Origin: Burkholderiales bacterium
GTDB lineage: Bacteria; Pseudomonadota; Gammaproteobacteria; Burkholderiales; SG8-41
Length of the DNA: 64,000 bases
NCBI GenBank assembly: GCA_019744975.1
Contig: JAIETP010000014.1
Span: 1 to 64,000 of the forward strand
Reading direction: 5' to 3'
Shown here: piece by piece, positions 54,967 to 63,236 of the stretch
Numbering within the stretch: the stretch's first letter is position 1
Layout: the number at the start of each line of letters is the position of its first letter
Notes under the pieces: generated by a model
Databases searched by the model: none
Seen by the model: the letters and a program-made list of their open reading frames with translations, nothing else
Told to the model about the DNA's origin: nothing
Made by a program: the position numbers and the translations under genes

Positions 54967-55731
54967 GTGCACATCAACACCATCTGCCGTTACACCGCGC
55001 TTGAAGCCATCCGCACCCGCGTCCCGGCAACCGCCTTGCTGACGCTGGTGGTGCTGCTAGTCGCCAGCCTGTTCATCCGCGAACTCGCGGTCACCGAAAC
55101 CACGCGTTTCCAGATCGGCTTTTATGCCACGGCCGCGCGCCTGTGTGCAGTGTTCATCGCCAGCCTCTATGTCCTGTCCAGCATCAGCCGCGAATTCAGC
55201 GACAAGGGCCTCGAAGTGCTGCTCGCGCTCGACGTGCCCCGCTCGCATTATATCTGCGGGAAGCTCGCCGGATTCATGCTGACTGCATGCGCCATCGCCG
55301 TCGTGCTCTCGCTGCCCTTGTGGATGCTGGCGCCGGCCGCCGCGGTGGCGATGTGGACGGCCTCGCTGGCGATTGAACTGGCGCTGGTGATCGCACTGTC
55401 GCTGTTCTGCATCGTCACGTTCACCCAGCTGCTGCCGGCAGCCGGCTTTGTCGCCGCCTTCTACCTGCTCGCACGCAGCGTGACAGCGATGCGCCTGATG
55501 GGCGGCAACCCGGTTGCCGGTCAGGATACCCTGTCGCACCAGGTCAGCCGCGGGCTGGTGGAGGGCCTCGGTTACCTGATGCCGGCACTGGACCGCTGGA
55601 CAGACACCGCCTGGCTGGTCAATGCCGCGCCCGAAGCCTCCGTGTTGCTGGGCATCGGCATACAAGGCGCCGTCTATATTGCACTGCTGGCAGCTGCCAC
55701 CCTGTTCGATTTTTACCGGCGGAGCCTGTAG
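54967..55731 (+). CDS. ABC-2-like permease
   Basis: A 254-residue membrane protein with a GTG start (the ORF-track extension runs antisense through the kinase gene). Six helices; ISREFSDKGLEVLLALDVPRSHYICGKL is the ABC-2 permease intracellular loop. It is the only unpaired permease in the locus and may use the ATPase at 38566. The TPR gene follows immediately. Confidence 0.8.
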   Translation: MHINTICRYTALEAIRTRVPATALLTLVVLLVASLFIRELAVTETTRFQIGFYATAARLCAVFIASLYVLSSISREFSDKGLEVLLALDVPRSHYICGKLAGFMLTACAIAVVLSLPLWMLAPAAAVAMWTASLAIELALVIALSLFCIVTFTQLLPAAGFVAAFYLLARSVTAMRLMGGNPVAGQDTLSHQVSRGLVEGLGYLMPALDRWTDTAWLVNAAPEASVLLGIGIQGAVYIALLAAATLFDFYRRSL

Positions 55732-56475
55732 TTGAAACTGGCCGGGCTTACCGATGAGCGGACTCTGCGCGCCGTGCCGCCTGCTGTCGCCGCGTTTTTC
55801 GTCATCATGTTCGCCCTGCAGTTGTTCCTGCACAGCCTGCAGCCGGCACCGCTTGCCCGCGCTTCAGCGCTGCCGCCGGCACCGGAGATTGCAGGATTAC
55901 GTGCCGCAAGTTTTGGTGAACCCGTCGCCACGGCGCAAATGCTGCTGCTCTACCTGCAGGCCTTCGACAACCAGCCCGGCATCAGCATCCCCTTCCGCGA
56001 CCTGGATTACGACCGTGTCACCGCCTGGCTGGACGCCGCATTGCGCCTTGATCCACACAGCGGGTATGCGCTGATGATGGCGTCCCAGCTGTATGCCCAG
56101 GTGCCCGACGCCGGCAAACAGCGCGCAATGTGCGAATTCGTCCATGCGCGATTCATTGAGGCGCCGGACGCGCGCTGGCGCTGGCTCGCCCACTGCGCGA
56201 TCATGGCCAAACACCGGCTGAAGGATCCGGCGCTGGCACTGCTTTATGCCGCTGACATCACCCGCCGCACCGGCCGCGCCTCCGGCTGGGCACGCCAGAT
56301 GCAGATTTTCATCCTCGAAGACATGGGAGAAACAGCCAGTGCCAAAGTGCTGCTAGGCGGCCTGCTGGCGACCGGCGAAGTCACTGATCCGAGCGAGCTC
56401 AATTTTCTGACCGAAAGGCTGCAAACACTCGAAAATGGCGAAAATCCGTCAGCAGCGTCGAAATCACGACAGTGA
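55732..56475 (+). CDS. Membrane-anchored TPR-like protein
   Basis: A 247-residue protein with an apparent TTG start directly after the permease stop. One N-terminal helix (PPAVAAFFVIMFALQLFL), then helical repeats (DAALRLDPHSGYALMMASQLYAQ, ETASAKVLLGGLL). I do not recognise a family. Zero spacing from the permease suggests one functional unit, perhaps an export accessory. Confidence 0.7.
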   Translation: MKLAGLTDERTLRAVPPAVAAFFVIMFALQLFLHSLQPAPLARASALPPAPEIAGLRAASFGEPVATAQMLLLYLQAFDNQPGISIPFRDLDYDRVTAWLDAALRLDPHSGYALMMASQLYAQVPDAGKQRAMCEFVHARFIEAPDARWRWLAHCAIMAKHRLKDPALALLYAADITRRTGRASGWARQMQIFILEDMGETASAKVLLGGLLATGEVTDPSELNFLTERLQTLENGENPSAASKSRQ

Positions 56476-56591
56476 TGCCGGATTCCTGGCACGCCTTGTC
56501 GCGGGCACTGATGGCTGGGAATGCCTGTCACCAGGCAGAATCAAAAATAATTCAATAAAAACAATATGTTATGTTACTATTTGCCATCCAC

Positions 56592-56630
56592 CCGGCGCTT
56601 GGCAGAGTACGGCAAAGCAACCGGCGCTTG
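56592..56630 (+). promoter_or_regulatory. Candidate upstream activator sites (direct repeat)
   Basis: CCGGCGCTTG occurs at 56592-56601 and again at 56621-56630, starts 29 bases apart and about 47-76 bases upstream of the start site predicted from the -24/-12 promoter. They could be binding sites for the sigma-54 regulator. This is inference from spacing only. Confidence 0.35.
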
Positions 56631-56640
56631 ATGACTTCGA

Positions 56641-56656
56641 TGGTACGGAGTTTGCA
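56641..56656 (+). promoter_or_regulatory. Sigma-54 (-24/-12) promoter of the pilin gene
   Basis: TGGTACGGAGTTTGCA matches the RpoN consensus TGGCACG-N4-TTGCA at all positions but one, with GG and GC exactly 10 bases apart. It lies 49 bases before the pilin ATG. A GAFTGA-containing activator and rpoN itself are both in the window. Confidence 0.82.
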
Positions 56657-56704
56657 TATTCAGAGGTATCTAATTTTCCGCCCATGGGGCGGCGAGGGGA
56701 AAAA

Positions 56705-57385
56705 ATGAAACGTCAACAAGGGTTTACGCTAATCGAGATCGCCATCGTGCTGGTCATTATCGGCCTGCTGCTGGGCGGTGTGCTCAAAGGCCAGGAACTG
56801 ATCACCAGCGCCCGCGTGCGCAACATGATCACCACGCAGGACGGCATCAAGGCTGCCTACTTCGGCTTTCTGGACCGCTACCGCGCACTGCCGGGCGATT
56901 ACAATCAAGCCATTGCCAATATCCCCGGTTGCGGTACATGCACCAACGGCAATAACAACGGTCAAGTCCGATTTATCGCCGCCGGCGATACAGTCGACGA
57001 ACCCAATAACGTATGGGAACACCTCTCCAAGGCTGGGTTCATTACCGGAACCTATGTTTACGGCGCCGGCGCATCAGGAGCCGCACCCGCTGGATCGACA
57101 CCAGCCAATCCCTACGGCGTACCGATCCAGCTGGCTTTTGATGCCGTCTATCAAGACGCCGCGCCCACTCTCCGGCATAACCTGAAAACCGGCGCCAACG
57201 TTCCTTCGGACATCGCGGCAGAAGTGGATCGAAAAATTGATGACGGCCTGGCCACCGGCGGGCAAATGCGCTACTCCAGCTTTGGCGGCGCTTCGGCAGG
57301 CAGCGGCACTTGTTATATAGCAGTAGGGGGGGCTTGGCAGTCAGCCACCCCCAACTCCAACTGCGGCGCCGCTACGCTGTTCTGA
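56705..57385 (+). CDS. Type IV prepilin, probable major pilin (MshA-like)
   Basis: A 226-residue prepilin. The leader MKRQQG is cleaved before FTLIEIAIVLVIIGLLLGG (Phe1, Glu5). The globular part has GCGTC and GTC-NC cysteine pairs, probably a C-terminal disulfide loop. I use this ATG (AGGGG 6 bases upstream), not the ORF-track Met 270 bases earlier, because homologues start here. Own sigma-54 promoter and strong terminator suggest separate, high-level expression from the assembly genes. Confidence 0.88.
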   Translation: MKRQQGFTLIEIAIVLVIIGLLLGGVLKGQELITSARVRNMITTQDGIKAAYFGFLDRYRALPGDYNQAIANIPGCGTCTNGNNNGQVRFIAAGDTVDEPNNVWEHLSKAGFITGTYVYGAGASGAAPAGSTPANPYGVPIQLAFDAVYQDAAPTLRHNLKTGANVPSDIAAEVDRKIDDGLATGGQMRYSSFGGASAGSGTCYIAVGGAWQSATPNSNCGAATLF

Positions 57386-57398
57386 TACTGCAAGCCTG

Positions 57399-57429
57399 AA
57401 AAAAAGCCCGCTGAAGCGGGCTTTTTTTA
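57399..57429 (+). terminator. Strong terminator of the pilin gene
   Basis: AAAGCCCGCT-GA-AGCGGGCTTT followed by TTTTATT, 14 bases past the stop codon. The A-tract on the other side may also terminate the convergent antiporter gene. Confidence 0.92.
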
Positions 57430-57466
57430 TTGCTTCCTGTTGCTTACTTTTCGTCGTGCCGCCGGA

Positions 57467-59428
57467 TTAACCCTGCAGAAGTTTCATTTCCGCCGCCGCC
57501 ACCGCGGTCTCCGGCCCCAGCAGCACCACCACATCACCTTCCTCTATACGCATCTCCGGCGCCGGTGTCGTGGTGCGTACGTGGCGACGCCGCACCGCAG
57601 TAACTTCAACCCCGTCCAGCCCCAGTTCCAGCAGTTGCCGGCCGATGGCTTTGGCGCCGGTGGTGACCAGCACCGAATGCAGGCGCTGCTGCAGCGCCTG
57701 ATCTTCAATGTCGCTTTCATCGGTGATACCGCGGAAAAAACCGCGGAACAGATGATAACGGTGCTCCCGGGTCTCGCGGATGCGGCGCAATACCCGGTTC
57801 AGCGGCACCCCCGTCAGCATCATGGTGCTGGAGGCCAGCATCAGGCTCGCCTCCATCAGGTCTGCCACCACTTCAGTTGCCCCGGCGTTTTTCAGTTTTT
57901 CGACATCGCTGTCATCCAGCGTGCGCACCACCACCGGCAGTCCGGGCCTGGCCTCCTGCACCAACGCGATGATGCGCAGCGCCGACGCGGTATCGGTGTA
58001 AGTCACGATGACCACGCGCGCCCGCATCAGACCGGCAGCCAGCAGCACTTCGCGGCGCGCCGCATTGCCGTACACCACCCGCTCCCCCGCCGCGGTCGCC
58101 TCGCGGATGCGCTGCGGATCGTTGTCCAGCGCAATGGAGGGGACGCCTTCCTGGTCGAGTAGCCGCACCAGATTCTGGCCGCTGCGCCCATACCCGCAGA
58201 CCAGCACATGGGCGTCCGCCGCCATCGACTGCACGGCAATGTTGTGCAGCTGCATCGCCCGGCTGGTCCATTCCGTTGCACTCCAGCGGCGCACGATGGC
58301 TTCGCTGCGTTCAATGACGAAGGGGGCGATCAGCATCGACAGCACCATCACCGCCAGCACCGGCTGCAACACCTCTGGCGCCAGCAACCTGCTGCCGGCG
58401 GCATGGGCAAGAATCACGAAACCGAACTCACCGCAGGCACCAAGCGCGAGCCCGGCACGCAAGGCGACGCCGCTGGGCGCGCCAAACAGGCGGCTCAGGC
58501 AGAAAATCAGCGCGGTTTTCACCAGTACCAGCGACACCAGCAGCACGCTGACCCAGGCGTTGTCGATGACCACCCGCACATTGAGCAGCATGCCGATGGA
58601 AACAAAAAACAACCCGAGCAGTACGTCGCGGAAAGGTTTGATGTCCTCCTCGACCTGATAACGGTACTCGGTCTCGGAAATCAGTACGCCTGCGACAAAC
58701 GCCCCGAGCGCCAGCGACAGACCCGCCAGCTCGGTCATGTACGCGACGCCCAGCGTCACCAGCAGCACATTAAGCACGAACAATTCGGATGATTTCTGCC
58801 GCGCCACCACGTGAAACCAGGCACGCATCAGGCGCTGTCCCACGAACAGCAGCACGGTCAGCAAGACCACGGCCTTGACCAGTGCAAAACCGAGTGTGGG
58901 CAGCAGATTCTCCGGCGGCGCGCTCAATGCCGGGATCAGGATCAGCAAGGGCACCACTGCGATGTCCTGGAACAGCAGGACACCGATGATCTGCTGGCCG
59001 TGCGGCGAGTTGAGTTCGAAACGTTCAGCCAGCAGCTTGGCGAGGATGGCGGTGGACGACATCGCCAGCGCGCCGCCGAGCACGATGCCGCCCTGCCAGC
59101 TGAGGCCCAGGCCGGTGGCGATACCGAGTACCAGCAGCAGGGTAATCATCACCTGGGCTCCGCCCAGTCCAAACACGATGCGGCGCATCGTCACCAGGCG
59201 CGACAGGCTGAATTCGAGGCCGATGCTGAACATCAGGAACACCACGCCGATCTCGGCGAGGTCACGCACCTCATCCGTCGTGGTAATCCAGCCCAGCGCA
59301 TGCGGGCCGATCATCACGCCGACAATCAGGTAGCCGAGCAGCGGCGGCAGCTTGAGCGAGCGGAAGACCACCACCACCAGCACGGCGGCAGCCAGCAGCA
59401 CAAGGACGGGTTGCAGGGCAGTTTGCAT
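57467..59428 (-). CDS. CPA2 monovalent cation:proton antiporter (KefB-like)
   Basis: A 653-residue protein. About 12 helices (1-385) include GYLIVGVMIGPHALG and FLMFSIGLEFSLSRL; an RCK/TrkA-N nucleotide-binding domain follows (about 400-520, HVLVCGYGRSGQNLVRLL), then a TrkA-C domain (about 565-650). I start at MQTALQPVLVL; the ORF-track start is a TTG 45 bases upstream. It exchanges K or Na for protons. Antiporters of this type commonly precede kdsD. Confidence 0.9.
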   Translation of the reverse strand: MQTALQPVLVLLAAAVLVVVVFRSLKLPPLLGYLIVGVMIGPHALGWITTTDEVRDLAEIGVVFLMFSIGLEFSLSRLVTMRRIVFGLGGAQVMITLLLVLGIATGLGLSWQGGIVLGGALAMSSTAILAKLLAERFELNSPHGQQIIGVLLFQDIAVVPLLILIPALSAPPENLLPTLGFALVKAVVLLTVLLFVGQRLMRAWFHVVARQKSSELFVLNVLLVTLGVAYMTELAGLSLALGAFVAGVLISETEYRYQVEEDIKPFRDVLLGLFFVSIGMLLNVRVVIDNAWVSVLLVSLVLVKTALIFCLSRLFGAPSGVALRAGLALGACGEFGFVILAHAAGSRLLAPEVLQPVLAVMVLSMLIAPFVIERSEAIVRRWSATEWTSRAMQLHNIAVQSMAADAHVLVCGYGRSGQNLVRLLDQEGVPSIALDNDPQRIREATAAGERVVYGNAARREVLLAAGLMRARVVIVTYTDTASALRIIALVQEARPGLPVVVRTLDDSDVEKLKNAGATEVVADLMEASLMLASSTMMLTGVPLNRVLRRIRETREHRYHLFRGFFRGITDESDIEDQALQQRLHSVLVTTGAKAIGRQLLELGLDGVEVTAVRRRHVRTTTPAPEMRIEEGDVVVLLGPETAVAAAEMKLLQG

Positions 59429-59515
59429 GCGTTCGGGGGGTTGTGGGCGTTCTGAATATTGCCTTTTCTTCAATGAATTGCAAGCAACATCACCCCGGGT
59501 CCGGTGTCATCCCTT

Positions 59516-59524
59516 TGTTATAAT
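59516..59524 (+). promoter_or_regulatory. Extended -10 promoter placing kdsD as leaderless
   Basis: TGTTATAAT is a perfect extended -10 element. Its end is only 7 bases from the kdsD ATG, so transcription should begin at or next to the start codon; no Shine-Dalgarno sequence precedes the ATG. Confidence 0.55.
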
Positions 59525-59531
59525 TTCAGCG

Positions 59532-60536
59532 ATGAAGACTCCCTCCGATGCCACCGCAGTCAGCCCTGTAGTCAGCCCGGCGATTGCGGCTGCCCGGGAA
59601 GTCCTCGCGATCGAGGCGCGGGCCATTACCGACCTCATCCCGCGGGTCGATGCCGGATTCGAACAGGCGATCCAGATCATCCTGCTGTGCCGGGGACGCG
59701 TCGTCGTCAGCGGTATCGGCAAATCCGGCCACATCGCGCGCAAAATCGCCTCGACCCTGGCCAGCACCGGAACCCCTGCGTTTTTTGTGCACCCTGCCGA
59801 AGCCAGCCACGGCGACCTCGGCATGGTCACCCGCGATGACGTGTTCCTGGCGCTGTCCAATTCCGGCGAAAGCGCCGAACTGCTGACCCTGATCCCGGTG
59901 CTCAAGCGCCAGGGCGCAAAACTGCTGGCGCTGACCGGCAATGCCGCGTCCACGCTGGGCCGCGAAGCCGATGTACATCTCTACGCCGGCGCCGCGCAGG
60001 AGGCCTGCCCGCTCAATCTGGCGCCCACCGCCAGCACCACGGCCGCGCTGGCACTGGGTGACGCGATTGCAGTGGCGCTGATGCGTGCACGCGGTTTTAC
60101 GCAAGACGAATTCGCACTCTCCCATCCCGGCGGGGCGCTTGGCCGCAGGCTGCTGACACTGGTCCGCGATGTGATGCGCTCCGGCCCCGATGCGCCGCGC
60201 GTGTCCGCCAAGGCCACACTGACCGATGCCCTGCTTGAAATGTCACGCGGCCGGATGGGTATGACCGCCGTAGTTGATGAAACCCAAATCGTCGAAGGCA
60301 TTTTTACCGACGGTGACCTGCGCCGGGCGATTGAAAAAGGCCAGGATCTCCGGAAGACGGCGATCACCGACATCATGTCGCCGAATCCGCGCACCATCGG
60401 CCCGGACCGACTGGCCGCGGAAGCCGTCGAGATCATGGAACGCGGCAAAGTCACCCAGCTGCTGGTGGTCGACGACGGCAAACGGCTGCTGGGCGCATTG
60501 AACATCCATGACCTGTTCCGCGGCAAAGTAGTCTGA
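59532..60536 (+). CDS. kdsD: Arabinose-5-phosphate isomerase
   Basis: A 334-residue enzyme: SIS domain (about 35-175; VVSGIGKSGHIARKIASTLASTGTPAFF, SNSGESAE) and tandem CBS domains (about 205-334). It makes arabinose-5-phosphate from ribulose-5-phosphate for Kdo synthesis. The ORF-track start is 180 bases upstream, inside the antiporter; the ATG at 59532 matches homologue length. Confidence 0.94.
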   Translation: MKTPSDATAVSPVVSPAIAAAREVLAIEARAITDLIPRVDAGFEQAIQIILLCRGRVVVSGIGKSGHIARKIASTLASTGTPAFFVHPAEASHGDLGMVTRDDVFLALSNSGESAELLTLIPVLKRQGAKLLALTGNAASTLGREADVHLYAGAAQEACPLNLAPTASTTAALALGDAIAVALMRARGFTQDEFALSHPGGALGRRLLTLVRDVMRSGPDAPRVSAKATLTDALLEMSRGRMGMTAVVDETQIVEGIFTDGDLRRAIEKGQDLRKTAITDIMSPNPRTIGPDRLAAEAVEIMERGKVTQLLVVDDGKRLLGALNIHDLFRGKVV

Positions 60537-60559
60537 CTGCCAGGTCACGAAAAACGCCC

Positions 60560-61132
60560 TTGGACCACACCTTGGATCGCAGCTTGGATAATTTTACAAA
60601 AACCCGTTCCACAAAAGCCCGGCCCATCCGGCTCGTCGCATTCGACATTGACGGCGTACTGACCGACGGCCGCTTGTATTACTCGGAAACCGGCGACGCG
60701 ATGAAGGCTTTCGACGTACGCGACGGCATGGGCATGAAACTGCTGCAGGACGCGGGCATCGAACTGGCCATCATCACCAGCCGGCGCGCGCCCAGCGTGC
60801 TGCTGCGCGCAAAGGACCTCGGCATCCGCCACGTGCAGCAGGGTGTTGCCGACAAACGCAGCGGTTTTGATGCATTACTCACCGAATTGGCGATTGCTCC
60901 GGAAGAAGCCGCATTCATGGGCGACGACCTGGTTGACCTGCCGGTGTTCCGCCGCTGCGGATTTGCCGTGACGGTGGCCAATGCACCGGCGCTGCTCAAA
61001 CGCCATGCCGATTACGTGACCCGCGCCACGGGCGGCCGCGGGGCGGTCCGCGAATTCTGCGAAATGCTGCTGCACAGCCGGGGCATGCTGGCGGCACAAA
61101 CCCGCCGCTTCCTTGACGCCACAGCGCACTGA
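60560..61132 (+). CDS. kdsC: 3-deoxy-D-manno-octulosonate 8-phosphate phosphatase
   Basis: A 190-residue HAD phosphatase: FDIDGVLTDG holds the nucleophile and acid Asp, TSRRAP motif II, and FMGDDLVDLP motif IV. It dephosphorylates Kdo-8-P. The start appears to be TTG; a second TTG lies 30 bases later, and no ATG precedes the catalytic strand. Confidence 0.93.
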   Translation: MDHTLDRSLDNFTKTRSTKARPIRLVAFDIDGVLTDGRLYYSETGDAMKAFDVRDGMGMKLLQDAGIELAIITSRRAPSVLLRAKDLGIRHVQQGVADKRSGFDALLTELAIAPEEAAFMGDDLVDLPVFRRCGFAVTVANAPALLKRHADYVTRATGGRGAVREFCEMLLHSRGMLAAQTRRFLDATAH

Positions 61133-61140
61133 AGCACACC

Positions 61141-61722
61141 GTGACCCGGTTTTCACAATTCTTTCCGCTGCTGCTGCTCGCCGTGCTGGCCAGTCTGACG
61201 TTCTGGCTGGACCAGGCAGTACAGCAGGGTGCAACGGGCAGCGGGACGGAACGGCATGATCCGGATTACATCGTCGACAAAATCGTCGCCCACCGCATGG
61301 ATGCCAATGGCGACGTCAAACACACGCTGTACGCCGAACGCATGACCCATTACCCGGATGACGACACCACGCACCTGGTGGCGCCGCGCTTCATCAGCAA
61401 CGCCTCGGCACGCGCACCGATGAGCATCACCTCGCGCACGGCCCGGGTATCCAGCGGCGGCGAACATATTTACTTTGAAACCGATGTGCGGGCGACACGC
61501 GCCGCCTATGCCGACCACAGCGAGATGGTCATGGAAACCAGTTTTCTCCATGTCACGCCGGATCAACACATCGCCCGCACCGATCGCCCGGTCACCGTCA
61601 CCGACGCCCATACCGTTGCCCGGGCGATTGGCTTAGAATTGAACAGTGAAACCCGCACCGTCAAGTTCCTGTCGCAGTTCAGAGGCACCTACCATGACCC
61701 CGATCGCGCAACCCGCCGTTAA
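61141..61722 (+). CDS. lptC: LPS export protein LptC
   Basis: A 193-residue bitopic protein with GTG start. Membrane helix FFPLLLLAVLASLTFWL (about 7-23), then the beta-jellyroll typical of LptC (DPDYIVDKIVAHRMDANGD). It links LptBFG in the inner membrane to LptA. The lptA start lies 29 bases before its stop. Confidence 0.88.
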   Translation: MTRFSQFFPLLLLAVLASLTFWLDQAVQQGATGSGTERHDPDYIVDKIVAHRMDANGDVKHTLYAERMTHYPDDDTTHLVAPRFISNASARAPMSITSRTARVSSGGEHIYFETDVRATRAAYADHSEMVMETSFLHVTPDQHIARTDRPVTVTDAHTVARAIGLELNSETRTVKFLSQFRGTYHDPDRATRR

Positions 61723-62341
61723 GCTGCGGCAGCGGTGGCTGCGCGCCGGCGTTGCCGCGGCCGTGGCGGCGCTGGTGTTCACCACAACGCCTGCGCTCGC
61801 GGAAAAGGCCGACCGGGAAAAACCGATCAATCTCGAGGCCGACCGTGTCACTGTCGACGACGCCAAACAGATTTCCACCTTCGAGGGCAAGGTTGTGCTG
61901 ACCCAGGGTACGCTGATCATCCGCGGCGACCGCATGGAAGTGCGGCAGGATAACCAGGGTTTCAAGGAGGGCGTCACCTGGGGCAACCTCGCCTACTTCC
62001 GGCAGAAGCGCGATGGTTACGACGAATACATTGAAGGCTGGGCAGAACGCATTGAATACGACAGCCGAGCCGACAAGATGCAGATGTTCAACCGCGCCTC
62101 GATGAAAAAAGGCACCGACGAAGTCCGCGGCAATTACATTTCCTACGATGCCAAGACGGAATTTTTCCAGGTCATCGGCGGCGGCGCCAAGGCAGCTTCC
62201 GCGGAAAACTCCGACGGCCGCGTCCGTGCCGTGATTCAGCCCAAACCCAAGGACAAACCGGCCGCCCAGTCGCCGGTGCCACTCAAACCCGACACCAATC
62301 TCACCGCGCCACGCGGCGAATTGCAAGCGCCGCCAAACTGA
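61694..62341 (+). CDS. lptA: Periplasmic LPS transport protein LptA
   Basis: A 215-residue secreted protein; I start at MTPIAQPAVKLRQRW, giving a signal peptide ending TPALA. The OstA domain (about 42-165: INLEADRVTVDDAKQISTFEG, QGTLIIRGDRMEV) builds the LPS bridge. A Pro/Lys-rich tail follows. Overlaps lptC by 29 bases. Confidence 0.92.
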   Translation: MTPIAQPAVKLRQRWLRAGVAAAVAALVFTTTPALAEKADREKPINLEADRVTVDDAKQISTFEGKVVLTQGTLIIRGDRMEVRQDNQGFKEGVTWGNLAYFRQKRDGYDEYIEGWAERIEYDSRADKMQMFNRASMKKGTDEVRGNYISYDAKTEFFQVIGGGAKAASAENSDGRVRAVIQPKPKDKPAAQSPVPLKPDTNLTAPRGELQAPPN

Positions 62342-62356
62342 GCGCCGCCTTACACC

Positions 62357-63130
62357 GTGCAGCAATCACTGAATATCGAAACCCCGCAGGACGCCGCGAG
62401 GCCTGATACCTTCCTGCTGAAGGCGGAACGGCTCAGCAAACGTTACCGGGCGCGCACCGTGGTCAAAGACGTGTCGCTGGAGGTGCGCAGCGGTGAAGTC
62501 ATCGGTTTGCTGGGACCCAACGGCGCAGGCAAAACCACCTGCTTCTACATGATGGTGGGCCTGGTGGCGATGGACGGCGGCGAACTCTATCTTGACCAGA
62601 TGCGGCTGACGCATACGCCGATCCACCAGCGCGCACGCCTCGGCCTGAGTTACCTGCCGCAGGAAGCATCGATTTTCCGCCGGCTGTCGGTCGCCGACAA
62701 CGTACGCGCCATCCTCGAGCTGTACCACAGCGATGAGGCGGCCGTTGAAGCACGCCTCGATGAACTGCTGCAGGATCTGCACGTCGGTCATTTGCGCAAC
62801 AATCCGGCGATCAGCCTCTCCGGCGGCGAACGGCGGCGGGTGGAAATCGCCCGGGCACTGGCCACCGAACCCCGTTTCATCCTGCTCGACGAACCCTTTG
62901 CCGGCGTGGATCCGATCGCCGTCATTGAAATCCAGAAAATCATCGGTTTTCTGAGGGCGCGCGGCATCGGCGTGCTGATTACCGACCACAACGTGCGGGA
63001 AACCCTCGGCATCTGCGACCGTGCCTACATCATCAATGACGGCATGGTGCTCGCCTACGGCAAGCCCGACGAGATCGTTTATAATGAAAGCGTAAGAAAG
63101 GTCTATCTCGGTGAACATTTCCGCCTCTGA
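62357..63130 (+). CDS. lptB: LPS export ATPase LptB
   Basis: A 257-residue ATPase with GTG start. Walker [13 protein letters not shown], LptB-typical [14 protein letters not shown], signature [15 protein letters not shown], Walker [14 protein letters not shown]-loop ITDHNVRE. It energises LPS extraction with LptFG (not in window). Order lptC-lptA-lptB-rpoN is the standard one. Confidence 0.96.
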   Translation: MQQSLNIETPQDAARPDTFLLKAERLSKRYRARTVVKDVSLEVRSGEVIGLLGPNGAGKTTCFYMMVGLVAMDGGELYLDQMRLTHTPIHQRARLGLSYLPQEASIFRRLSVADNVRAILELYHSDEAAVEARLDELLQDLHVGHLRNNPAISLSGGERRRVEIARALATEPRFILLDEPFAGVDPIAVIEIQKIIGFLRARGIGVLITDHNVRETLGICDRAYIINDGMVLAYGKPDEIVYNESVRKVYLGEHFRL

Positions 63131-63236
63131 GATGGCCATTTCAGTTATTTCAGCTTATTCATTCAGCTTATCCAGAGTGAAAAGGCGCGCATAACCGCCC
63201 GCGCGCAACCCCGGCGATTCCCCTGTCCGGACCCCG

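Noticed and set aside
54526-55731. 401-residue version of the ABC permease
   Set aside because: The upstream part is antisense to the kinase gene; permease character begins at the GTG at 54967.
56483-56500. TGGCACGCCTTGTC as a second sigma-54 promoter
   Set aside because: The -24 half is perfect but the bases 10 positions later are CG, not GC, and the element lies just past the TPR gene's stop.
38566-57385. Exosortase/PEP-CTERM locus
   Set aside because: The kinase and regulator resemble PrsK/PrsR, but no exosortase, PEP-CTERM protein or exopolysaccharide gene is in the window; the core genes are pilus assembly genes.
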